From contig DJVU01000012.1 in the NCBI GenBank assembly GCA_002441345.1, positions 1 through 17,227 of the forward strand: a stretch of DNA of 17,227 nucleotides. Reading direction: 5' to 3'. Each line of letters opens with the position of its first letter. Position 1 is the stretch's first letter. Positions 1-7,800 of the stretch are shown here, piece after piece. Source of the DNA: Bacteroidales bacterium UBA6248. Lineage in GTDB: Bacteria > Bacteroidota > Bacteroidia > Bacteroidales > Lentimicrobiaceae. The position numbers were made by a program, and so were the translations under genes. The notes beneath the pieces were generated by a model that saw nothing but the letters and a program-made list of their open reading frames with translations, ran no database searches and was not told where the DNA came from.

Positions 1-89
1 CACTTGTAAGTACCATCAAATGCAGGCAGTTTCAAATTATAAAATTAATACACCTCTAAAAATTATAACATTAACCTATTCTTTAACTT

Positions 90-421
90 ATGAAAATAAC
101 TAAAAGTGTTTAAGAATTATTTTATAGCGTTTCTCTTGCATGTAACCACTAGTATTCCGGCACAAGTAAATCCTTCACCTTCCGGATTTATCCCAAGCTC
201 GCCGGAGTATTGGGAAGCTGTGCCTTTAATGACCATATCACCACTATCAGCCGCGGTCAATCTTCCTGAAGAGGTCGGCAACTCTGATGAGATTTATTTT
301 CCTCAAATGGACAATGAAACCACTTTATACTTTTATGATCAGCGTCCAACCGCATCCTGCCAGAATCCTTTCACAAGGAGGAAAAACCATAGCTACAGAA
401 ACCCTGGTTATTGCCAGATAG
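90..421 (+). pseudogene. Decayed gene for a T9SS-exported protein, possibly C1-type peptidase-like
   Basis: Three broken pieces line up. An ATG at 90 reads only seven codons to a stop at 111. One base less around 102-105 would join it to the next frame, giving MKITKVFKNYFIAFLLHV followed by TTSIPAQ, a normal signal peptide ending in AQ. That second frame runs from a GTG at 106 to 426. Its section LPEEVGNSDEIYFPQ recalls the region before the active site in Bacteroidota papain-like exported peptidases; this is weak resemblance from memory. A third frame ending at TAG 419-421 reads RILSQGGKTIATETLVI, which looks like the final strand of a T9SS sorting domain. The simplest reading is a large internal deletion plus frameshifts, with the junction between about 300 and 365. 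The alternative is a real 106-residue secreted protein with GTG start. The peptidase label is tentative; the remnant state is more secure. Confidence 0.5.
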
Positions 422-439
422 CATAGTTTATTCAGATTT

Positions 440-476
440 TATAAGGCATTCCGGAAATTTTCCAGAATGCCTTATA
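440..476 (-). terminator. Hairpin between rnc and the decayed gene, likely terminator
   Basis: TAAGGCATTC (442-451) pairs perfectly with GAATGCCTTA (465-474). GGAAA/TTTCC adds an inner stem after a single C/A mismatch, and A441/T475 and T440/A476 extend the base. It lies 18 bases past the rnc stop codon, between convergent units, so it may serve either strand. There is no clear T-run on either side, so intrinsic termination is uncertain. Confidence 0.5.
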
Positions 477-493
477 GCTTAAAGCTTATCCGG

Positions 494-1237
494 TTAATGC
501 TTCCCGTTGCCGTTGATTCCGAAGTATTCGATGGCTTTCATGGCGGCATTCTGTTCGGCGCCTTTAATGGAAAAGTCGCGGCCCGAGCCGGCGATTTCAC
601 CATCCAGGGTAACTTCCACGATGTATTGTTTTTTATAACCGGTACCCACCTCCTGAACTACGTTAAACTCAATTGCTTTTTTCTCTTTTTGCGACCATTC
701 GATCAGCCGGCTTTTATAGTTAAGGTCGGTATTGATCAATTCGTTGAGGTCGAAATGGTTTCGGATAATTTTGCTGATGAGGACTTTTCGTGTAAATTCA
801 TACCCCTTGTCGAGATAAATTGCACCGACAATTGCTTCGAAGGCATCGCCCCGGATGGAACGGTATACGCTATTTCTATCCTGGGAGTGGATAATCATCT
901 GATCGAGTCCGATTTTCTGGGAGAGTTTGTTGAGTTGTGCGCGGCTAACGATTCGTGATCGCATTTCTGTGAGGAATCCTTCGTCCTTCAAAGGAAACAT
1001 TCTGAAAAGGTGATCGGCAACCACCGTACTTAAAACGGTATCGCCGAGGTATTCGAGGCGTTCATTACTTATTCTTATGCCGTTATGCAATTCAACGGCC
1101 TGCGATCTGTGTGTAAAAGCCAGCTTATATAAAAAAATATTTCCGGGGTAATACCCGAAAATATTTTTTATGGCTTCGTATAAGGGCTTTTCTGAAGAAA
1201 AGTAAAACCGGAGAGGTTTTAATTTCAGGGGAAACAC
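494..1237 (-). CDS. rnc: Ribonuclease III
   Basis: RNase III cleaves double-stranded RNA during rRNA processing and mRNA turnover. The 247-residue protein has the usual two-domain layout. The catalytic domain (about 15-165) carries the signature NERLEYLGDTVL with E59, E62 and D66, and a second metal-binding set D131 and E134 in GDAFEAIVGAIYLDKG. A double-stranded RNA-binding domain follows (about 170-240) with the GxGxxKKxA-like end seen as KGAEQNAAMKAIEYF. The start is a GTG only three bases after the fabF stop, and no in-frame ATG lies near it; this close packing implies translational coupling. It is the last gene of the acpP-fabF-rnc unit. All catalytic residues are present and nothing is broken. 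Confidence 0.95.
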   Translation of the reverse strand: MFPLKLKPLRFYFSSEKPLYEAIKNIFGYYPGNIFLYKLAFTHRSQAVELHNGIRISNERLEYLGDTVLSTVVADHLFRMFPLKDEGFLTEMRSRIVSRAQLNKLSQKIGLDQMIIHSQDRNSVYRSIRGDAFEAIVGAIYLDKGYEFTRKVLISKIIRNHFDLNELINTDLNYKSRLIEWSQKEKKAIEFNVVQEVGTGYKKQYIVEVTLDGEIAGSGRDFSIKGAEQNAAMKAIEYFGINGNGKH

Positions 1238-1240
1238 AGC

Positions 1241-2494
1241 TTATTCAACAAATTTCTTGATCAGAATGGAGGCATTGTGTCCGCCAAAGCCGAAAGTGTT
1301 ACTTATGGCAGCATTAACGGTTCTGTTCACAGCCTTTCCAAATGTAAAGTTCAGTGAAGAATCGATTTCCGGATCATCGGTAAAGTGGTTGATGGTCGGG
1401 GGAACGATATTTTTCTGAACGGCCAGAATGGTGGCGATTGCTTCAATGGCTCCGGCGGCACCCAGGAGGTGGCCTGTCATTGATTTGGTACTGTTGATGT
1501 TGATTTTGGGCGCATGTTCGCCGAAGAGGGAAACGATGGCTTTAGCTTCGGCAATATCACCCAGGGGAGTGGAAGTGCCGTGCGTATTGATATGATCCAC
1601 ATCTTCTGGATTCAGTCCGGCTTCTTCCAGTGCGGCTTTCATGGCGCGCATGGCACCGTCGCCTTCGGGATGGGGACCAGTCATGTGATATGCATCGGCA
1701 GTAAGACCGCTTCCTACCACTTCGGCATAGATTTTAGCACCTCTTGCCAGGGCATGATCCAGTTCTTCGAGGATCAGTGCACCGGCACCTTCGCCGATTA
1801 CAAAGCCGTCGCGATCTTTATCAAACGGACGGGAGGCTGTTTTGGGATCGTCGTTTCGTGTGGAAATGGCGTGCATGGCATTAAAACCACCGACACCGGG
1901 AGCATTTACCGCAGCTTCCGAACCACCGCAGACAAACATATCTGCCTTACCCCATTTAATATAGTTGAACGCGTCAACAATGGCGTTGGCCGAAGATGCG
2001 CAGGCTGAAACCGTGGCAAAATTGGGCCCTTTAAAGCCATGTTTAATCGAAATATGCCCGGCCGTAATATCGGCAATCATTTTCGGAATGAAGAACGGGT
2101 TAAACCTCGGTGTTCCATCGCCGGTGGCATACACACTGACCTCTTCAAGGAAGGTGACCAGTCCGCCGATTCCGGAGGCCCAGATTACTCCAATACGGTT
2201 GAGATCGAGTTTTTCGGGTTGCAGTCCTGCATCGGCAATTGCCTCGTCAGAGCTGACCATACCGTACTGGGCGTAAGGATCGTACTTGCGAACTTCTTTC
2301 CTGTCGAAATACTTCAAAGGATCGAAATTCTTGACTTCGCATGCAAACTGTGTCTTAAACTTGCCCGCATCGAACCGCGAAATACGGTCAGCGCCACTTA
2401 CTCCATTAATCAATGCCGTCCAGTAGTCCTGAACGTTATTGCCTAATGGAGTAAGTGCACCAAGTCCGGTTACAACAACTCGTCGTGACTTCAT
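1241..2494 (-). CDS. fabF: Beta-ketoacyl-ACP synthase II
   Basis: This condensing enzyme elongates acyl-ACP with malonyl-ACP in cytoplasmic type II fatty acid synthesis. The 417-residue length is normal for FabF. The Cys-His-His triad is visible: C165 in VSACASSANAI, H305 in NTHGTSTPLGD and H342 in KSMTGHLLGAAGAIEA, with the conserved K337 next to the last. The gatekeeper loop NTFGFGGHNA is at about 399-408. It starts 12 bases after acpP on the same strand, so the enzyme and its carrier protein are co-expressed. An AAGGA stands about eight bases before the ATG, within a short inverted repeat AGGAATTTCCT (2497-2507) that overlaps the acpP stop. Confidence 0.97.
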   Translation of the reverse strand: MKSRRVVVTGLGALTPLGNNVQDYWTALINGVSGADRISRFDAGKFKTQFACEVKNFDPLKYFDRKEVRKYDPYAQYGMVSSDEAIADAGLQPEKLDLNRIGVIWASGIGGLVTFLEEVSVYATGDGTPRFNPFFIPKMIADITAGHISIKHGFKGPNFATVSACASSANAIVDAFNYIKWGKADMFVCGGSEAAVNAPGVGGFNAMHAISTRNDDPKTASRPFDKDRDGFVIGEGAGALILEELDHALARGAKIYAEVVGSGLTADAYHMTGPHPEGDGAMRAMKAALEEAGLNPEDVDHINTHGTSTPLGDIAEAKAIVSLFGEHAPKININSTKSMTGHLLGAAGAIEAIATILAVQKNIVPPTINHFTDDPEIDSSLNFTFGKAVNRTVNAAISNTFGFGGHNASILIKKFVE

Positions 2495-2506
2495 TCAGGA
2501 AATTCC

Positions 2507-2743
2507 TTATTTGGTGTTGTTTTCGATGTAAGCAATGGCGTCGCCTACAGTACCGATTTTTTCTGCCTGATCATCGGGGATGGCAATGTTGAATTCTTTT
2601 TCGAATTCCATGATCAGTTCAACGGTATCAAGAGAATCAGCACCTAAATCGTTGGTGAAACTAGCTTCCGGAGTAACTTCGTTTTCATCAACACCAAGCT
2701 TATCAACGATGATAGCTTTTACTTTTGTTGCAATGTCTGACAT
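2507..2743 (-). CDS. acpP: Acyl carrier protein
   Basis: ACP carries growing acyl chains on a phosphopantetheine arm. The protein is 78 residues long when started at the ATG whose coordinates are 2741-2743. The open frame extends ten codons further to 2773, but the downstream ATG has a good AGGAG about six bases upstream and gives the standard MSDIATKVK start. The attachment serine is S37 in the motif GADSLDTVELIM. The protein is acidic and predicted all-helical, as usual. It is the first gene of the operon with fabF and rnc. Confidence 0.96.
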   Translation of the reverse strand: MSDIATKVKAIIVDKLGVDENEVTPEASFTNDLGADSLDTVELIMEFEKEFNIAIPDDQAEKIGTVGDAIAYIENNTK

Positions 2744-2770
2744 TTTTTCTCCTTTTTTGGTTTGAGGCTG

Positions 2771-2803
2771 CAAAGAAACAAATTATTCAAATACCAAACA
2801 AAA
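2771..2803 (-). promoter_or_regulatory. Possible promoter of the acpP-fabF-rnc operon
   Basis: On the minus strand, TTTG copies (2795-2798 and 2799-2802) lie upstream of TAATTTG (2779-2785) and TTTCTTTG (2771-2778), each one step from the Bacteroidota -7 consensus TAnnTTTG. Neither pairing has both a perfect -7 and ideal spacing, so the exact site is unclear. Confidence 0.3.
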
Positions 2804-3145
2804 TTTTTGTTACTGAGGCCCATTTTTTAATTAGTTAAATGACTATAAAACAATTATATGCATGTATAAACATAATTACCATGCAAGCCGAGGTAATAAT
2901 CCAATTACCACAAAATCAATTAAATAAGACTTTCAACCCCATATGAATTAAAATTGGCTTAAAAAGTGGCTGAATTTTCTGTTTTCAGGGCTTTTTACTG
3001 GTCCGAAGCAAGTCCAAAAGTGAATACACCGGCGATTTAACTATACTTTCCCGCGGATTCCGCTTTTATGTTCACAAAAAAAATACAATCAGGAGAAGGT
3101 AGCGGATTTATATGGATATACTTCCGAAACTTCCGGGCAGGCGTA
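2774..3145. other. Non-coding gap between mnmA and acpP
   Basis: AT-rich stretch with no credible coding frame. Apart from the possible acpP promoter, the only structure noticed is a triple of six-base words, ATTACC (2875-2880), GGTAAT (2892-2897) and ATTACC (2904-2909), in which the middle one can pair with either neighbour. No terminator for mnmA was recognised: a run of eight A at 3074-3081 would be a T-run on the mnmA strand, but no stem precedes it. Confidence 0.6.
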
Positions 3146-4216
3146 CTACTGCCAGTCGATTTCCCCGCTGCCGTAACAGAGGTCGGTTACGGCATCGTAA
3201 ACCACGCCAAACTGTCCGGCGGCCACCCCCGAAACAGGGGCTTCCGATTCGATAACGGCCCCGCTTCCGGTAAATACCAGCCTGCCCCTGTTAAATTCGG
3301 GCGTGTGGCGGATTTTGAAGGTAATATCCGCCGGCCGGCTTAAATCATTCCAGGGATTGCCAGAGATAAAGTGGAATCCTTTAAGCTGTATACTGTTACG
3401 GTACTGGGTCAGGGGGTCGTAGCCGTTGGAAACATAAACCACGTTTTCATCCGTTTCCTTTTTCACCACAAACCAGGGACCTTGACTTAGTCCCAGCCCC
3501 TTGCGCTGCCCGATGGTGTGAAACCAGTACCCTTTGTGTTTGCCCAGGATTTTCCCGGTCTCCAGCTCCACGATATTTCCTTCCTTTTCACCCACATACT
3601 TCCGGATAAAATCGTTGTAGTTCACCTTTCCCAGAAAACAGATGCCCTGACTGTCCTTACGGCCGGCGCTGGGCAGCCGGGCTTCAGCGGCAATCCTTCG
3701 AACCTCGGATTTAGGCAGCCCGCCGATTGGAAACATCAGTTTCTGCAGCTGCGCATAGGTAATCTGGGCCAGGAAATCGGTCTGGTCCTTAAACTTATCT
3801 TTTGCCGTTGCCAGATACTTGATGCCATCCCTGAACTGTGTTGAAGCGTAATGCCCTGTGGCAATCGCATCGAAGTCTTTTCCGTATTTATCGTTGAAAC
3901 TGCCGAACTTGATCATGCGGTTGCACATCACATCGGGGTTGGGCGTCAGCCCTTTCTTTACGGAATCTATCGTATAGGCCACTACGCTGTCCCAGTACTC
4001 TTCCTGCAGGGTCACCACTTCCATCCGCAGCCCGTATTTTTTCGAGAGCCAGGTGGTGATTTCAATATCCTCTTCCGAAGGGCAGTCCAGAAAGCCTTCC
4101 TTGTCCTTCATTCCGATAAGGATATAAAAGATCACAGGCTCATAACCCTGCTCTTTCAGCAGGTGGAGCATAACGGAGCTGTCAACTCCGCCGGATACGA
4201 GGGCGGCGATATTCAT
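3146..4216 (-). CDS. mnmA: tRNA-specific 2-thiouridylase MnmA
   Basis: MnmA adds sulfur to the wobble uridine (U34) of tRNAs for Lys, Glu and Gln, using ATP and a sulfur relay. The 356-residue protein has the ATP-binding PP-loop SGGVDSS at 8-14 and the motif TGHYA at 120-124. The two active cysteines sit in the usual places: C98 in NPDVMCNRMIKFG (nucleophile) and C193 in QGICFLGKVNYNDF (persulfide). The central tRNA-binding part and C-terminal beta-barrel are complete. It is transcribed alone, with a -7 motif about 104 bases upstream. Its first codons recur as a dead fragment at 13130-13165. Some Bacteroidota carry MnmA paralogs; from sequence alone this looks fully functional. Confidence 0.93.
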   Translation of the reverse strand: MNIAALVSGGVDSSVMLHLLKEQGYEPVIFYILIGMKDKEGFLDCPSEEDIEITTWLSKKYGLRMEVVTLQEEYWDSVVAYTIDSVKKGLTPNPDVMCNRMIKFGSFNDKYGKDFDAIATGHYASTQFRDGIKYLATAKDKFKDQTDFLAQITYAQLQKLMFPIGGLPKSEVRRIAAEARLPSAGRKDSQGICFLGKVNYNDFIRKYVGEKEGNIVELETGKILGKHKGYWFHTIGQRKGLGLSQGPWFVVKKETDENVVYVSNGYDPLTQYRNSIQLKGFHFISGNPWNDLSRPADITFKIRHTPEFNRGRLVFTGSGAVIESEAPVSGVAAGQFGVVYDAVTDLCYGSGEIDWQ

Positions 4217-4319
4217 CCAGGGAGAAGGTTTAATGACTTCCTGTTGTCAGTCATGAAAAAATTTAAAACAGTATCTGAAGTTAAGTTTAACTTTTAACAA
4301 AGTTCAGAGATACTTGCTG

Positions 4320-4327
4320 CAAAATTA
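4320..4327 (-). promoter_or_regulatory. Predicted -7 element of the mnmA promoter
   Basis: Minus-strand TAATTTTG, followed by C, is a perfect match to the Bacteroidota -7 consensus TAnnTTTG. It would give a leader of roughly 100 nt before the mnmA ATG. The -33 side is weak: a T-rich stretch near 4350 is the only candidate. Confidence 0.5.
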
Positions 4328-4429
4328 CATTTTTATCACCCGACTCGGATAAAAAGGTCATTCTTTTGAATGCTGGTCAGGAATAATAATAGGATCCCGA
4401 TCTATAAAAAGGGGCAATTGCCATCCTTG

Positions 4430-4437
4430 TAATTTTG
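4430..4437 (+). promoter_or_regulatory. Predicted -7 element upstream of a small ORF and the giant T9SS gene
   Basis: Plus-strand TAATTTTG fits the TAnnTTTG consensus exactly. No TTTG was found at the expected -33 spacing. It lies 54 bases before the ATG of the small ORF at 4491 and about 280 before the likely ATG of the large secreted protein, so it could serve either. Confidence 0.35.
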
Positions 4438-4490
4438 AATATTTCCAGATTATCTGTTTTCAAAAATTTTTTTCCAAAAGTTGTTGGAGT

Positions 4491-4595
4491 ATGATTGAAG
4501 ATGTATTACTTTTACTCATAGTATTCAATACAATGTTTGTGTTGATTATATTTTTTCATGATTATCCTGCAAAGAAATTGATTTCTGAAGCATAA
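4491..4595 (+). CDS. Possible 34-residue single-pass membrane peptide
   Basis: Not recognised as a known family. The frame starts at an ATG with GGAG five bases upstream, a rarer luxury in this window than elsewhere. It begins MIEDVLLLLIVFNTMFVLII, so nearly all of residues 5-22 is hydrophobic, and ends with a short polar tail HDYPAKKLISEA. This is the shape of a small membrane protein. A perfect -7 motif stands 54 bases upstream. It lies in the 650-base gap between divergent mnmA and the large secreted protein. It could equally be a chance frame in the leader of that gene: only 35 codons support it. Confidence 0.35.
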   Translation: MIEDVLLLLIVFNTMFVLIIFFHDYPAKKLISEA

Positions 4596-4716
4596 GTTAG
4601 GCATAAGAATTTGTGGAAGTAGCAGGTAGATTCTGGTTATAAACATAGAGTTAACCTGAATAGATTTAGTTTAACCAATAATTACGAATTATTATTAATC
4701 TTTAAAACACAATGTT
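4596..4716 (+). promoter_or_regulatory. Upstream region of the giant T9SS gene
   Basis: AT-rich leader. TAGATTTA at 4661-4668 is one base from the TAnnTTTG -7 consensus and lies about 50 bases before the ATG. A perfect seven-base inverted repeat, AATAATT/AATTATT with a three-base loop, spans 4677-4693. No clear ribosome-binding site precedes the ATG at 4717. Confidence 0.3.
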
Positions 4717-4868
4717 ATGAAAATCAATCAATTACCCCCCCCCGCACATGCGATGCTTTAAAAAGTACGCCCATTCATGCACCCGTACCCACAACAACCA
4801 ATTCGGCAGGCCAACCACCTGATCGTGTATGGAATTCCGAAAGGTTTAAAATTTCTGCACTTATCGTA
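4717..4868 (+). other. Out-of-frame N-terminal segment of the giant T9SS protein
   Basis: The ATG at 4717 reads MKINQL, enters the C-run at 4735-4743, and stops at a TAA shortly after the run. The frame of the large gene, however, stays open with no stop back through the C-run. With one more C (or a -1 slip on the run) the joined product would gain 51 residues: MKINQLPPPRTCDALKS, a polar linker, then ERFKISALIVLL, which runs into TIIEFGEVKAQ as a signal peptide. Without this segment the gene has no ATG or GTG start and only part of a signal peptide. This is what one expects of the true N-terminus. Confidence 0.7.
4735..4743 (+). repeat. Poly-C tract (nine C) inside the coding start
   Basis: Nine consecutive C follow codon 6 of the frame beginning at ATG 4717. 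Nine places that ATG out of frame with the 1675-codon body; ten or seven would place it in frame. A tract of this length is prone to slipped-strand mispairing and to ribosomal or transcriptional slippage, and is also a common site of sequencing error. Confidence 0.9.
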
Positions 4869-7800
4869 TTGTTAACAATTATAGAATTTGGAGAAGTAAA
4901 AGCCCAATTGCAGACATACCTTAATAGTGCAACACCTGCCACTACATTTCAATCTATTGAGGATAAGATGTTACCATATCTTGACAGTCTTAAGTTGGTT
5001 ACTGATAGTGCCGTGTATTATTCCGGTTCAGGTGAGTACAAACCTTATCAAAAATTCCGTAAGATATGGGGTCCACGTATAGGTGCCAACGGTACATTTG
5101 GTAGCTTTTACAGCGCACAGGCAAACTTTTACAACGAACTTCAGCCCAACTACAATTACATTACCGAGGCCAACTGGTTAGACCTTGGGCCAAAAAAGCT
5201 TAACTATATCCCCGGTAGGACAGGGATTGGACCGGTTGAAGCCATTACCCTTTTTGATAATGGAACTGTAGAGTCAACCCGATATATGTTGGCATGTTCC
5301 CTTATGGGCGGTTTATTTTTTTCAGAGGATTTTGGAGAAACATGGAAGAATGGAGGTACCGATCATGATCCTTGGATTCAATCGGGCTGCAGTTGGGCTG
5401 TATTTCATCCAACAGATTACAACACCTGGTTTGCATCTTCTAGTGGAAATGGAACCTCTGGGCAATCATTGTGGATTGGGAACGGTGGAATTTACAGGAC
5501 AACAAACAAGGGTGAAGAATGGGTCCAGATTGCAAATCATATTGATTTAAATGGACACTATACCACAATCTATAAACTTTTAATTGACCCTGCTGACACA
5601 AATGTACTTTTTGCCGCTACTTCAAAAGGCATATACAGAACCACAAATTGCAATGCAGTTGCAACAACTGAAAATCCCGACCCTGTCATCTGGGAGAGAG
5701 TATGTGATTATTTTACTTACGATCTTGAAATGAAACCCGATGACCGTAACGTACTTTATGCTGCCTGCTATACAGACGCATCTAATGGTTGGCAATTATG
5801 GCGTTCGGTTGACAATGGATTGCACTTTTATTCCATGCCAATTCAGCCAGGTTCTGTAACCGACAATAATCCTAAATCAAGTAGTTTCTCCATTGAGGTT
5901 TCAAAAGCTAAACCTGACTTCTTGTATGCCGATGTGCGAGCAAGCAATACCCACTCATTCTATTATTACGATTTTGCAGTAAATACAAACTGGATAACCA
6001 TTAAAACCGGTGTTTATTCTTCAATGGGCTGGGGACATGGGTTTGGTGTTGATCAGGCTGTGAATGGTGAAACATTAATAACGGGAGGTAATGATATTTA
6101 TTTACAGGGTTTTACACTGAATGGCACATCAATAACTGTTGGATATCCGGTACATGTTGATGTAGAAGACGTGATATTCCATCCTTACAATGCGAATGAA
6201 ATATGGATCTGCACTCATGGCGGGGTTGAAAAATCGGTGAATGTGGGCGCGAGCTGGATTCCAAAATATGAAGGATTGGGTGTTGCAATGGTTGAACAGA
6301 TGGCAACTGCTTATACCGACCCTGGTTTAATCCTTATTGGCTTGATGCATGATGGGGTACAGTTAACCCAGACACCTTATCAAAAAGACTGGAAGCCTGA
6401 TTGGGCTTTTCTTCAATACTTTGAAGTAGATGGAATGATGCCTTTGATTGATCCTGTGAGTCCACAACATATGTGGGGGTCAGGCCAGAGAGGCATGTGG
6501 AGGTATTCACCGGATATAATGCAGAGTTCTCAGCAAATTAGTTCTAAGGGTAGTGCTTATTGGGAAACGAGAGGTGTATTGAACAAGCAAAATACTTCAG
6601 TCTTATTTAGGAATAAATTCTATTCAGGATTGTTGGAGGAGGTATTTAGATCCTCAAATAGAGGTCTAAGTGGAGAGAATGTATTTATTTCAAATTTCCG
6701 AAACATGCTTCCCGGATCCACACAGATTAATATTCTGGGATTAAGGACCCCGTTTACTAATGGCGACTACCTACTTGCCTGGTTATTTAATAAGACAGCA
6801 AGTAACCAGGTGGCTGTTTATCATCTTTTTAGGACTACCAACGCTAATGCACCGGCAGGTAGCGTGGTATGGGAAGAAATTGACATTCCCCGGCACGATC
6901 AAATTTCTGGGCTTGATTTTGATCCGGCAAATGAAGATGTTATTTATTTGAGCTACAAAAGTTCAGCAAATAACAATGTTGCGGAGAAAATGATTTACAG
7001 GATTGATTGCAATAGTACAGGTAATCCTCCGGATATTACACATAATCTTCCGGTAGCAACTTCATACGATAACGCAATTGCTGTTCAAAAAGGCAACAAT
7101 GGTGGAATTTACATTGCCACGGAATTTGGTATATTTTATACCGACAATGATTTGCTTCAGCAAACAGGTAATGAGTGGCGATTGGTTGGTAACGGTTTGC
7201 CACATGTTATCCCGCACAGTATTGAAATTAATTACATCAGCAATACCTTACGTGTCGGAACATACGGCCGGGGTGTCTGGGAAATCCCTTTACCATGTAT
7301 CAATAATGAAGATGCACTTGTGATTACAAATAATACCACCTGGGATTCATATATGAGACTTGACAGGAGTGTGAAAGTCGGGTACATGGCCACACTTACT
7401 ATTACTGAGAATGCTCGAATATGTATGCCTGCAGAAGCCAAAATTATAGTTGAACCCGGAGGAAAACTGATTGTTAACGGAGGTACAATAAAAAGTGGTT
7501 GCGAATATCCCTGGCAGGGCATCGAAGTCTGGGGCAATTCGGCTCAACATCAGTGGCCCAACAGCAACGGCACCTATATGCAAGGATATGTTGAACTCAA
7601 CGATGCCACCATTGAAAATGCTATTTGTGCCCTGAACTTATGGAAACCAGGAGATTACAGCAAGACTGGCGGCATGGTTTTCGCTACCAATACAGTTTTC
7701 AGGAATAATGAAAAATCAGTACATGCGCTGCTTTACCGCAATTTTCACCCGGTAAACGGGAAAGAAATGGAGTATAATTCCTGGTTCAATAACTGTACCT

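Noticed and set aside
467..958. 163-codon plus-strand frame opposite rnc
   Set aside because: Lies wholly antisense to rnc, which has all catalytic residues; starts inside the terminator hairpin.
1514..2446. Several 100-160 codon plus-strand frames opposite fabF
   Set aside because: Antisense shadows of a conserved coding sequence; no start signals and no recognisable domains.
2744..2773. Ten-codon upstream extension of acpP
   Set aside because: The downstream ATG has AGGAG at proper spacing and gives the standard ACP length; the extension MQPQTKKGEK is not a family feature.
2875..2909. ATTACC/GGTAAT/ATTACC words as a switch of alternative hairpins
   Set aside because: Stems are only six A/T-rich pairs in an AT-rich gap, with no T-run or gene start positioned to respond.
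3040..3085. Possible terminator of mnmA near the A-run at 3074-3081
   Set aside because: On the mnmA strand it is a T-run, but no stem precedes it; the GCGGA/TCCGC pair nearby has a one-base loop and cannot form.
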